A stretch of DNA of 64,000 nt from CAWCGU01 sp963795195 (lineage in GTDB: Bacteria; Actinomycetota; Thermoleophilia; Solirubrobacterales; 70-9), in the NCBI GenBank assembly GCA_963795195.1, contig CAWCGU010000006.1, positions 1,736,001 through 1,800,000 on the forward strand. The letters are read 5' to 3'. The translations under genes were made by a program, and so were the position numbers. Below are positions 1 through 8,272 of this stretch, in pieces (within the stretch, counting starts at the first letter, position 1; the number at the start of each line of letters is the position of its first letter). The notes under the pieces are model-generated. The model had not been told where the DNA came from, did not search any database, and saw nothing but the letters and a program-made list of their open reading frames with translations.

Positions 1-372
1 ATCGCTGACGATCACATCGACGTTGTCCACACCGAGATCTTCGATTGCGGCAGCGGCTCGCGCAGCCAGCTGCGGCAACCTCTCGATTGAAACCACCTCG
101 CGGGAAAGCCGGGCAAGGACTGCCGTCGAGTAGCCGGAACCAGTACCCACCTCGAGAACCGCTTCCGCACCCCCCAGCGCCAGCCCCTGGCAGATCGCCG
201 CCACTATCCACGGCTGAGAAATCGTCTGCTGGTAGCCGATCGCAAGCGCCCCGTCGGCGTATGCCTTCCGCTGCTGCTCAGCAGGAACGAACAGCTCCCG
301 GGGCACGGCCCCCATTGCCTCGAGCACGCGCTCATCGAAGATGCCGCGGCGGCGCAGCTGATGTTCCACCAT
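1..372 (-). CDS. pcm: Protein-L-isoaspartate O-methyltransferase, C-terminus cut by window edge
   Basis: This enzyme uses S-adenosylmethionine to methylate isoaspartyl residues in damaged proteins and so starts their repair in the cytoplasm. The 124 visible residues begin MVEHQLRRRGI, continue with VLEAMGAVPRELFVP, and contain the SAM-binding motif LEVGTGSGYST near residue 80, all typical of the family. I chose the ATG at 372. Readable, family-like sequence (NFEAQRT) precedes it but has no ATG, GTG or TTG in frame before the upstream gene ends. The catalytic C-terminal half lies outside the window. It follows the Crp/Fnr gene by 38 bases on the same strand. Confidence 0.9.
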   Translation of the reverse strand, partial: MVEHQLRRRGIFDERVLEAMGAVPRELFVPAEQQRKAYADGALAIGYQQTISQPWIVAAICQGLALGGAEAVLEVGTGSGYSTAVLARLSREVVSIERLPQLAARAAAAIEDLGVDNVDVIVSD

Positions 373-410
373 CGCGGTGCGCTGCGCTTCGAAGTTGAGT
401 GCCTCGGCGC

Positions 411-1118
411 TCAGAAGATGTAGCCCCGAAGCCGCCTTGGCTGGACCACGGTGACCCGCCCGCGGCCGACTCGCACCACGCCCGCTCGCTCGAGTGTGGC
501 CAGAAAGCGGCTGACGCTTTCCCGCGAGGTTCCGGCGAGCTGCGCCAGATCCGCCTGTGTCATTCGCACGGTAACGCCGTCGCGCATCTCCTCGTAGACC
601 TCCTCGGCGATCAGCTGCGACAGCACACCGGCGACACGGCTGGGCACCGTCTGGAACGACTGGCGCGTGATCCGCTCGTTCGTCTCGCGCACCCGGCGGG
701 TCAGTGCCGCAACCAGCTTGACGGTGATCGCGGGGTGCTCCGCGAGAAGCCGGCGCATCGACGATGCCGGCACCGCGAGCAGCTCGGCGTCGCTGAGCGC
801 TTCGACGCTCGCCGAGCGTGAGCCGCCGTCGAGCATTGCCAGTTCGCCGAAGAAGTCTCCGGCGCTGAGTGTCGCGAGAGCGATGGCGCGCCCGTCGGAA
901 TGCTCGCGGGTGACGCGCAACTCCCCTCCGCGGACGATGTAGCAGGCATCGCTCTCGTCCCCCTCGTGAAAGACGCGCACTCCCTTGGGAAAAGAACGCG
1001 GAATCGCAACGCCGGAAATCTGGACGAGATCGGCGTCATCGAGCCCGCTGAAGAGCGGGACCCGCCGCAAAAGCGTGATCGTTGCCACTACCGCAGGGCT
1101 GTAGGTCTCGCTCGACAC
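411..1118 (-). CDS. Crp/Fnr-family transcriptional regulator
   Basis: A 235-residue cytoplasmic DNA-binding regulator. Residues of about 20-140 form a cyclic-nucleotide-binding-like beta barrel (LFSGLDDADL, FHEGDESDACYIV, FFGELAMLDGGSRSASV). A dimerisation helix follows, then a winged helix-turn-helix near residues 185-215 (MTQADLAQLAGTSRESVSR). The barrel keeps the FGELA and SRSASV segments that bind the phosphate of cAMP in Crp, so nucleotide binding is plausible. There is no N-terminal cysteine cluster, so it is not an oxygen-sensing FNR with an iron-sulfur cluster. It may be co-transcribed with pcm downstream. The target genes cannot be told from this sequence. Confidence 0.88.
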   Translation of the reverse strand: MSSETYSPAVVATITLLRRVPLFSGLDDADLVQISGVAIPRSFPKGVRVFHEGDESDACYIVRGGELRVTREHSDGRAIALATLSAGDFFGELAMLDGGSRSASVEALSDAELLAVPASSMRRLLAEHPAITVKLVAALTRRVRETNERITRQSFQTVPSRVAGVLSQLIAEEVYEEMRDGVTVRMTQADLAQLAGTSRESVSRFLATLERAGVVRVGRGRVTVVQPRRLRGYIF

Positions 1119-1340
1119 GAATCTCCCGCACGAGATTATTCACGGAGGGTCGGGCGTTGCGCCGCAACTCTCGCCGATCGTGCGGGTTTTGGGTTCTGGC
1201 GCGACGAAGATTGCGGGAATTCGTTTCGCATATGCACGACTGTGGCGCCCGCCACCGTGCTGCGCAGGGCAGCACATGCGGGGAATGGGGCGGGCGCCAC
1301 CAGTCGCTTCGGCCTGGGGGGTTCAAGCTGTCGCCTGTCC

Positions 1341-2111
1341 CTACCGCTGACAGCCCGGGCACCAGTACGTCGTACGGTTCGCGTCTCCCTGGCCGCGTGA
1401 CTTGATGCGGACTTCGCAGCGTGGGCATGGCTCGCGTGCGTGGCGGTAGATGCGCCGCGGCATCCGCCCGCTCTGCAGTCCCGCGACCATCAGGCGCTGG
1501 GCCCAGTCGACGACGCGATGGAGTTCCTCGTCTGACAGATCGCCAAGTCTTCGCCAAGGGTCGAGCGTGGCCTCGAAGCAGGCCTCGCTTTTGTAGATGT
1601 TGCCGATGCCCGACAGCAGCGACTGGTCGAGGAGTGCGTCGCCCAATCCCCTTGCCTGGTCGGCACCCCTCAGCCGGCGGACCGCCTTCTCGGGGGCAAA
1701 GTCATCTGCAAGTACGTCCGGGCCCAGTGACCGGAGTTGCGGATCGAGAGCGAGGCGTCCCGCGCGCGTGAGGGTCAGGCGTGGGCCGCCGAACTGGACC
1801 GCGTCCACGCGCTCCGTCGAGAGCACCAGCCAGGCCGAGCGCTCCGAGCGTCGCCACGCCTCCCCCTTTGCATAGATGTGCCAGCCGCCGCTCATCCCGA
1901 GGTGGCTGTGCAACGCAAGCCCGTTGTCGAAGTGCATCAGCAGATGCTTGCCGCGTGCTTCGGTCAGGATCAACGTCGCACCCTTCAACCGCGCTGCCCG
2001 AGCCCCAAGCCCGGCACGAGGGTTTGGAGACCGAACTCCAGTCAGCAGCCGCCCTTCGAGCGCCTCAGCAAGCCGGCGGGCGCTGCGATGAACCGCGTCA
2101 CCCTCAGACAT
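1341..2111 (-). CDS. nei: Fpg/Nei-family DNA glycosylase (endonuclease VIII-like)
   Basis: A 256-residue base-excision-repair enzyme that would remove oxidised bases and cut the DNA backbone. The start reads MSEGDAVHR, followed by the conserved HSHLGMSGGW segment and the helix-two-turn-helix block LLDQSLLSGIGNIYKSE. A C-terminal zinc finger has cysteines at 229, 232, 251 and 254. The family almost always starts MPEG, and the mature N-terminal proline is the Schiff-base nucleophile. Here residue 2 is serine, while Glu3 is kept. The gene begins 2 bases after lhr ends, the same pairing seen in mycobacteria (Rv3296-Rv3297), which supports a shared repair role. Confidence 0.92.
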   Translation of the reverse strand: MSEGDAVHRSARRLAEALEGRLLTGVRSPNPRAGLGARAARLKGATLILTEARGKHLLMHFDNGLALHSHLGMSGGWHIYAKGEAWRRSERSAWLVLSTERVDAVQFGGPRLTLTRAGRLALDPQLRSLGPDVLADDFAPEKAVRRLRGADQARGLGDALLDQSLLSGIGNIYKSEACFEATLDPWRRLGDLSDEELHRVVDWAQRLMVAGLQSGRMPRRIYRHAREPCPRCEVRIKSRGQGDANRTTYWCPGCQR

Positions 2112-2113
2112 CG

Positions 2114-5100
2114 TCAGGCGGCGACGAGACGGCGCGGCTCACGCGAAAATCCGGCCTCGATCAGTTCGGCCTCCAGCTCCGAGCCGATCACCGCCTCACC
2201 GTCGATGCGCTCGACGCCGAGCTTCGGCACCCGGCCGTTGGCCGCGGCCTCGCTGAGCTGCCCGAGCGCCTCGCGCAACTCGGCGCCGTCGAGGTCGCTG
2301 AGGCGCAGCAGACCCCGGCCGCCGCGCTCGACGAACAGGAGCGCAACGCCGTCCCTGCTGAGCACGTAGGACCCCGGGGTGCGGCCGGGGCGGCGACTTC
2401 CCTCGCGCTTGGGCCAGGAGAGCAGCGAGCCGTAGGGCTGAGCCGGATCGGTCGCCGCAAGCAGCAGGTAGCGGCCGTCCGGATGCGGCATGCCCCGCAG
2501 GCGCTCGATCGCACCCGAGAGCGCGAACTGGGCCCCTCCGAGGCCCTCCACGAAGTATCCACGACGCGCCGTTCCCAGCATCTCCAGGTTGGAGAGCTCT
2601 CCGTAGAGGGTGCTGAAGCCGCCTGGCACGCCCTCGGCCAGAGCGCTCTCGCGCGTCACGATCCCGTAGCGCTCGAGCATCAGTTCGGCCTGGGCACGAA
2701 GCCTGGGGCCGGCGGCAGGCGAGTGCTCGAACAACGCCGCGGTCAGCGACCAGCGTCCCTGCACGGCCTGTTGGCCCGCCACCCGCCGGGAAGAAAAGCG
2801 CCGGCCCCCGCGGCCTGCCCGCTGAGCGGCGCTCAGCCGGGGCGCCCGAAGCGGGGCAAAAGCGTCGTTCGTCGCCTCACCGGACCAGGCGAGATCCCAG
2901 AGCGCCTCGTGAAGCGCCTCGGCAGGGAAGTCGAGGTCCTGGCTGAGGTCGATCCAGAATGCGGGGCGCTCGAGCGCCTCTCGGATCGCGTCGTGGACCT
3001 CACCCTCGGCCCGATCGAGCTTGGCATTCCCCGGGGGCGGGCCGGCGAGGTGCACGTCCTCCCGGAAGTAGAGGGCGATGCGGCCGACCCGGCCGAGCGC
3101 TCCAGCCCCGACCCAGACGATCTCGCCTCCGGTGGTCAGCGCGTCCATCCATGCCTGGCTGTAGGTGCCGAGCCGGCGCGGCAGCACGTCGCGCTCCCAG
3201 ACTTCGGGCGTGAGCGCCACACCCTGAAGCGGGATCAGCGCCTCGCGCAGCCGGTCGGGGCCGGCGCCGGCCGCCCGGTGCGCGTCGACGTTCTGCCAGG
3301 AGGGAAGGAAGCGGGCGAGCTCGGTGGGGTCGGCGGGCTCCGCCTCGGCGCGAAGGGCGGCTACGCTGGCCCGCCGTACGCGGCGCAAGACCTCGGTGTC
3401 ACACCACTCGCGCTCGCTTCCGCCCGGCAAAAGCTCGCCTCGGACGAGCGCTCCTGAGCGCTCGAGCTCACGCAGGGCAGGCTGCAGGTCGACGCCGTAG
3501 CGGCTCGCGATCTGGGCCGTGGGGAACGGCCCGTGCGTGCGTGCATAGCGGCGCACCAGCGCAGAGAGAGCATCCTCGACCGGCTCGACGAACGAATCGG
3601 GCAAGCCCCCGGGCGGCGGTACACCCAGAGCGTCGCGGTAAAGCCCGGCATCCTCGGCGGCGATCCAGCGCTCGGAGCCCGCGATTCGAACCAGGGCCAC
3701 CTTGCGCTCCGCTTCGAGCTTACCGAGCATCGAGCTGGCCGAGTAGCCGTCGCTGATCCGAGCCTGGGCTTCGTCGGCCGTGAGGTCGCCGAGCCGCCGC
3801 AGGACCTGCTGAAGAGCATCGCGATCTCCGGCTCGCGAGTGCTCGGTCAGATGCTGCAGGGATGCCTCCACTTCGACGAGCGCCTCCGGGTCGATCAGCT
3901 CCCGCAGCTCCTCCTGCCCCAGCAGTTCACGCAGCAGATCGCGGTCGAGGGCAAGCGCCGCCGCCCGGCGCTCGGCATTGGGCGTGTCGCCCTCGTACAT
4001 ATATGTGGCGACGTAGTCGAACAGCAGCGACGAGGCGAACGGTGACGCCGTCGGCGTCTCCACCTCGACCAGCGAGATCTTGCGGCTTTGCAGGTCGCGC
4101 AACACGTTCTGGAGCGCCGGCAGATCGAACACGTCGCGCAGGCACTCGCGATAGGTCTCGAGCACCATCGGAAAGCGCGGGAAGTCCTTGGCGACCTCGA
4201 GCAGGTTCTGCGACTTCAGGCGCTGCTGCCAGAGCGGCGTGCGCTTGCCGGGATAGGCCCGCGGAAGCAGCAGTGCGCGGGCGGCGTTCTCCCTGAAGCG
4301 CGCGCCGAAGAGGGCCGAACTCGAAAGCTCGCGAACGACCAGATCCTCGACCTCGTCGGGCTCGAGCAGGATCAGGTCGGCGGAAGGCGCTTCATCGGCG
4401 TCAGGGAGGTGCACGACGATGCCGTCGTCTGACCAGATGGCATCTGCCTCGAGGCCGTGCTGCTGGCGGATCTGCGCGGATGCGGCGAGGCCCCAGGCCG
4501 CGTGAACTCGGCCGCCCCAGGGAGAGAGCATGCACAGACGCCAGTCGCCGATCTCGTCACGGAAGCGCTCGACGACAATCGATTCATCCGAGGGGACCAC
4601 ACGCGTGGCCGCCTGCTGCTCGCGCAGGTAGGCGACCAGGTTGTTGGCGGCACGGCGGTCGAGGTCGTAGTCGGCAGCCAACTGCTCGGGCTCGGCAGCT
4701 ACGGCCTCGCGAGCGAACTCGCCGATCGCGCGGCCGAGGTCGGAGGGACGGCCAATCCCGTCACCGCGCCAGAAGGGCACCGCCCCGGGCACACCTGGTG
4801 CGGGCGTGACGATGACGCGGTCTCGCGTGATCTCGTTGATCCGCCACGTGGTCGCGCCAAGCAGAAACGTCTGCCCCGGCCGCGCCTCGTAGACCATCTC
4901 CTCGTCCAGCTCCCCCACCCGACGCCCGTCGGGGAGGTGGACGCCGTAGAGGCCGCGGTCGGGAATGGTGCCGGCGTTGGTGACGACGAGCTGGCGCGCC
5001 CCCTTGCGACCACGAACGGTGCCCGCGGTGCGATCCCAGGCGACCCGTGGCCGCAGCTCGGCGAAGCGCTCTGAGGGGTAGCGGCCGTCGAGCATGTCGA

Positions 5101-6748
5101 GCACGTTCTCGAGCTGCTCGCGCGAGAGCTCGGCAAAGCTCTGGGTCGACGTCACCAGGCGCTCAATCGCGTCGACCTCCCACTCGTCGTCCGCGCAGAT
5201 CGAGACCAGGTGCTGGGCGAGCACGTCAAGCGGGTTGGCTGGGATCACGGTCTCCTCGATGATTCCCTCGCGCATGCGCTTGGCGACCACCGCGCACTCG
5301 AGCAGGTCGGCTCGGAACTTCGGGAAGATGCGGCCCTTGGAGACCTCGCCGAGACCGTGGCCCGCGCGGCCGACGCGCTGCAGGCCGCGGGTAACGGACT
5401 TGGGCGACTCGACCTGGATGACCAGATCGACAGCGCCCATGTCGATCCCCAGCTCCAGCGAGGACGTGGCGACCAGGCAGGGGAGCTGGCCGCTCTTCAG
5501 CAACTCCTCGACGATGGTTCTTTCTTCGTGTGCCAAGGAGCCGTGGTGTGCCCTGGCAATTTCGACGAAGGGCTGATTACCAGCGGGTCCTGTCGCGGAG
5601 GCACCCCCGCTCGCGTCCTCGGCCCTTCGGGCCTGCGGGCGTCGATCGGGGGGCCCCCCCTCCGCGCCACCCGCTGGAGCTGCCGCTTGATTCCCCGCAT
5701 GCTCTGTGGCTGGGAGCTCCTGCTCGGGCTGCTCGTTGGCGAGTTCGTTGAGACGCTTTGCGAGGCGCTCAGCCCCCCGGCGGTTGTTGACGAAGATGAT
5801 TGTTGAGGTGTGTTCCTGGACGAGACGGAGGAGTTCGGGGTAGACCGCCGGCCAGATTGAGCGGGGATTTGAGGAGGGGTCGAGAGAGGCCTCGATTGGG
5901 CTGGGGTCGGTGCGGTCGGGGGAGGTGCCGGGGAGCTGCTGGGCGTCGGGTCCGGACTCGGCGGCGAGGCCGGGGTAGGTCATGTCCTCGACCGGGACGA
6001 CGATTTCGAGATCCAGCTCCTTGGTGACGCCGGCGTCGATGATCTCGCACTCGCGGTTCGGGCCGACCAGGAAGCTGGCGATCCGTTCGAGCGGTCGCTG
6101 GGTGGCGGAGAGGCCGATGCGCTGGACCGGGTTCTCGGAGAGGTGCTCGAGCCGCTCGAGCGTCAGCGCCAGATGGGAGCCACGCTTCGACGGGGCGACC
6201 GCGTGAATCTCGTCGACGATCACGGCCTCGACCTGCGTCAGCATCTCGCGCGCGCCTGAACTGAGGATCAGGTAGAGGGACTCGGGGGTTGTGATCAGAA
6301 TGTCGGGCGGTTTGCGGCGCATCGCCTGACGATCGCGTTGTGGCGTGTCTCCGGTGCGCAGACCGACCGAGATCTCAGCCGCCCCGACCCCGGCGAGCGG
6401 CGCGCGCAGGTTGCGCTCGACGTCGTATGACAGCGCCTTGAGCGGAGACACATAGACGATCCGGACGCCTGAGCCAAGGCCCGGCGCCTGCTCCGCTTCG
6501 CGCCCGGGGGTGCCGGGAGGGACGGTTCTTCGAACCAGGCTGTCGATTCCCCAAAGGAAGGCGGCAAGAGTCTTCCCAGACCCGGTGGGGGCACAGATCA
6601 GGGTGTGCTTGCCGGAGGCGATCGCCGGCCAGCCCAGTGCCTGGGCAGGTGTGGGTGCCTCAAACGAAGAATTGAACCAGCGCCTGACCGATTCGCTGAA
6701 CGGCGCGAGAATCGAGTCGGGTGATTTGGGGGTCGCGTTTTGGCCCAT
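2114..6748 (-). CDS. lhr: Lhr-family ATP-dependent DNA/RNA helicase
   Basis: A large superfamily 2 helicase of 1544 residues from the ATG at 6748. Known bacterial Lhr proteins are of similar size and translocate 3'-5' on single-stranded DNA. Visible motifs are a Q-like PTPAQ (residues 32-36), Walker A APTGSGKT (53-60), DEIH (179-182), LSATQRP, and a late-core QRVGRAGH. A long C-terminal region typical of full-length Lhr follows. Two low-complexity insertions interrupt the helicase core, one before and one after the IIFVNNRRGAERLA segment. The frame stays open upstream to 6871, but MGQNATP at 6748 best fits the family. It forms an operon with nei. A palindrome overlaps its start region. Confidence 0.94.
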   Translation of the reverse strand: MGQNATPKSPDSILAPFSESVRRWFNSSFEAPTPAQALGWPAIASGKHTLICAPTGSGKTLAAFLWGIDSLVRRTVPPGTPGREAEQAPGLGSGVRIVYVSPLKALSYDVERNLRAPLAGVGAAEISVGLRTGDTPQRDRQAMRRKPPDILITTPESLYLILSSGAREMLTQVEAVIVDEIHAVAPSKRGSHLALTLERLEHLSENPVQRIGLSATQRPLERIASFLVGPNRECEIIDAGVTKELDLEIVVPVEDMTYPGLAAESGPDAQQLPGTSPDRTDPSPIEASLDPSSNPRSIWPAVYPELLRLVQEHTSTIIFVNNRRGAERLAKRLNELANEQPEQELPATEHAGNQAAAPAGGAEGGPPDRRPQARRAEDASGGASATGPAGNQPFVEIARAHHGSLAHEERTIVEELLKSGQLPCLVATSSLELGIDMGAVDLVIQVESPKSVTRGLQRVGRAGHGLGEVSKGRIFPKFRADLLECAVVAKRMREGIIEETVIPANPLDVLAQHLVSICADDEWEVDAIERLVTSTQSFAELSREQLENVLDMLDGRYPSERFAELRPRVAWDRTAGTVRGRKGARQLVVTNAGTIPDRGLYGVHLPDGRRVGELDEEMVYEARPGQTFLLGATTWRINEITRDRVIVTPAPGVPGAVPFWRGDGIGRPSDLGRAIGEFAREAVAAEPEQLAADYDLDRRAANNLVAYLREQQAATRVVPSDESIVVERFRDEIGDWRLCMLSPWGGRVHAAWGLAASAQIRQQHGLEADAIWSDDGIVVHLPDADEAPSADLILLEPDEVEDLVVRELSSSALFGARFRENAARALLLPRAYPGKRTPLWQQRLKSQNLLEVAKDFPRFPMVLETYRECLRDVFDLPALQNVLRDLQSRKISLVEVETPTASPFASSLLFDYVATYMYEGDTPNAERRAAALALDRDLLRELLGQEELRELIDPEALVEVEASLQHLTEHSRAGDRDALQQVLRRLGDLTADEAQARISDGYSASSMLGKLEAERKVALVRIAGSERWIAAEDAGLYRDALGVPPPGGLPDSFVEPVEDALSALVRRYARTHGPFPTAQIASRYGVDLQPALRELERSGALVRGELLPGGSEREWCDTEVLRRVRRASVAALRAEAEPADPTELARFLPSWQNVDAHRAAGAGPDRLREALIPLQGVALTPEVWERDVLPRRLGTYSQAWMDALTTGGEIVWVGAGALGRVGRIALYFREDVHLAGPPPGNAKLDRAEGEVHDAIREALERPAFWIDLSQDLDFPAEALHEALWDLAWSGEATNDAFAPLRAPRLSAAQRAGRGGRRFSSRRVAGQQAVQGRWSLTAALFEHSPAAGPRLRAQAELMLERYGIVTRESALAEGVPGGFSTLYGELSNLEMLGTARRGYFVEGLGGAQFALSGAIERLRGMPHPDGRYLLLAATDPAQPYGSLLSWPKREGSRRPGRTPGSYVLSRDGVALLFVERGGRGLLRLSDLDGAELREALGQLSEAAANGRVPKLGVERIDGEAVIGSELEAELIEAGFSREPRRLVAA

Positions 6749-6749
6749 G

Positions 6750-6769
6750 CGTAACCCATCGATGTTACG
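6750..6769. promoter_or_regulatory. Palindrome at the lhr start, possible operator
   Basis: CGTAAC at 6750-6755 and GTTACG at 6764-6769 form a perfect inverted repeat with an 8-base spacer. It ends one base before the lhr start codon. This position would suit a repressor or leader control, but no binding protein is known, and a chance 6-bp palindrome is possible. Confidence 0.3.
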
Positions 6770-6861
6770 GACCCCGCCCTCGGGCGACTTGGCCACCGAA
6801 TCGGGGGCCCGGAAGGCGTGTTGTCGCGTGCGTAGGATCACTGCCCGAGATCCCGCAGACG

Positions 6862-7422
6862 ATGAGATCAAGCCTCCAAATTCCTTCGGCCGGAACCGTT
6901 ATCGCGCTGCTTGCGCTTGTGATGGCCATGGCCGGCGCGGCCTACGGCGCCGCCACGATCGGTCCCAACAAGCTGAAGTCGAACGCAGTCAGGACCTCGA
7001 AGCTGGCCGACGCCGCGGTGACCGCGCCCAAGATCGCCAACGGCTCCGTGATCACCCCGAAGTTCGGGCCGCAAGCCGTTGCGCCACAGGCGATCGAGTC
7101 CGGTTACGCAGACGCACCCAACTACTACGCCCAGGTCAGCGCCTTCGGAATCATCGGCGGCTCGCGTTCCCGCAACATCAACTCGGCGGATGTCGCCAGG
7201 GCCGGCACTGGGACCTACTGCTTCAGCAAGCTCCCCTTCTCCCCCAGCGGCGGCCAGGTCGTCGCCGATGCAGGCAGCTCGGTGACTGCCGTCACCGCTC
7301 AATTCGGCTTGACAGCGGACGCGACCTCGGGCTGCCCGCCGGCGGCCCAGGCTTACGTCCGCACTCGTCGCAGCGACACAGGCGCCTTGATCGACAACGG
7401 TTTCTTCGTCACCATCTACTGA
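6862..7422 (+). CDS. Secreted protein with KL/KI-rich N-terminal repeats, paralogue 1
   Basis: A 186-residue exported protein of unknown function. An N-terminal hydrophobic stretch (TVIALLALVMAMAGAAYG) fits a signal peptide or anchor. Short repeated units follow (GPNKLKSNAVRTSKLADAAV, then TAPKIANGSVITPKF). The remaining part looks beta-rich and has two cysteines (CFSK, GCPP) that could form a disulfide outside the cell. I chose the ATG at 6862 because the hydrophobic segment follows it directly. Upstream in-frame codons overlap the divergent lhr leader and look non-coding. The next gene, 19 bases downstream, has the same architecture, so the pair is a tandem duplication. Confidence 0.72.
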   Translation: MRSSLQIPSAGTVIALLALVMAMAGAAYGAATIGPNKLKSNAVRTSKLADAAVTAPKIANGSVITPKFGPQAVAPQAIESGYADAPNYYAQVSAFGIIGGSRSRNINSADVARAGTGTYCFSKLPFSPSGGQVVADAGSSVTAVTAQFGLTADATSGCPPAAQAYVRTRRSDTGALIDNGFFVTIY

Positions 7423-7441
7423 TTGACTGAAGGGCACGGTA

Positions 7442-8086
7442 ATGGGCGAGACCAGCAGGCATCCATCAGCAGCGACCGTGATCGCGATCACGGCACTTGT
7501 CCTCGCCATGGCCGGTGGCGCGTACGCGGGCGCCAAGGTCACACCCTCCGTTTCGCTGGCGCCGCGATCCGTGACCGCGCCCAAGCTCGCCAGGGGAGCT
7601 GTGACCACCGCGAAGATCAAGAACGGGGCTGTCACCGGCGCCAAGGTCGTCGAGGCAACCCTTGGAGCGGTGCCAAACGTCGCCGGCCGGATCCCGTTCT
7701 TCCAGCCGCTGCAAAACGGGGAGAGCGTGGTCATCGCCCGCAACGGCGTGGTCACCCTGAACGCAAACTGTGCGATCAACAACGCCGGCAGCGACGAGGT
7801 GTCGATAACCGCGAGGACCGCACAGGACGGAGCAGTGATGGACGGGCACGATGACCACAACGGCACTCCGACCTTCCTCAACCTCGCAACCACCGCGCTC
7901 GACTCCGAGCTTGCCTACAACGTCACCCCCACGGGCACGCCCAACGTCGACAACGACCCGGACGAAGGCTTCGTGATCGGCCCGGACGGCAAGGGCTTCT
8001 CAATCGACGGCGACGAGATGCGCCTCGGCCTCAACTTCCTCAGCCTGCCGTGCTTCATCAGCGGCGTGCTGACGCAGATCGGCTAG
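7442..8086 (+). CDS. Secreted protein with KL/KI-rich N-terminal repeats, paralogue 2
   Basis: A 214-residue exported protein of unknown function. The hydrophobic segment ATVIAITALVLAMAGGAYAG is followed by repeats such as PRSVTAPKLARGAVTTAKIK and NGAVTGAKV, matching the preceding gene. The C-terminal part differs: it is acidic (DGHDDHNG, DNDPDEGFVIG) and has two cysteines. GAAG-like purine-rich sequence lies upstream of the ATG. It probably shares a transcript with the gene 19 bases upstream. The repeat block resembles those seen after signal peptides in many proteins of this group, but no function can be assigned. Confidence 0.72.
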   Translation: MGETSRHPSAATVIAITALVLAMAGGAYAGAKVTPSVSLAPRSVTAPKLARGAVTTAKIKNGAVTGAKVVEATLGAVPNVAGRIPFFQPLQNGESVVIARNGVVTLNANCAINNAGSDEVSITARTAQDGAVMDGHDDHNGTPTFLNLATTALDSELAYNVTPTGTPNVDNDPDEGFVIGPDGKGFSIDGDEMRLGLNFLSLPCFISGVLTQIG

Positions 8087-8272
8087 ACGGCGCATAGGCG
8101 CCAGCGGCGCGCCATCCTGGATTGGGTGCGCATAGCGAGCGCAGGGCAGGACGGCGCCAGCCACGAATCCGCCGGCTTGTGCCCCTTTGCATGGCGAGCG
8201 ACTGAGCGGTTTGGAGATCCAACCGGCCGGGTGTAGCGTGGTGCAACGCCGCTCAATCAGAGGGGGAAGCCC

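Noticed and set aside
1781..3457. Long plus-strand open frame of 558 codons
   Set aside because: It lies opposite the nei and lhr genes, which have clear family motifs. GC-rich codon bias creates such antisense frames, and its protein resembles nothing.
3684..3710. GATTCGAACC-like sequence, possibly a tRNA T arm
   Set aside because: It lies inside the lhr coding sequence and no tRNA stems can be formed around it.
6831..6848. TTGTCGCGTG followed by TAGGAT upstream of the first secreted paralogue, as a PafBC-type damage promoter
   Set aside because: The mycobacterial motif is TTGTCRGTG with an 8-base gap to TAnnnT. Here both the box and the spacing are wrong.
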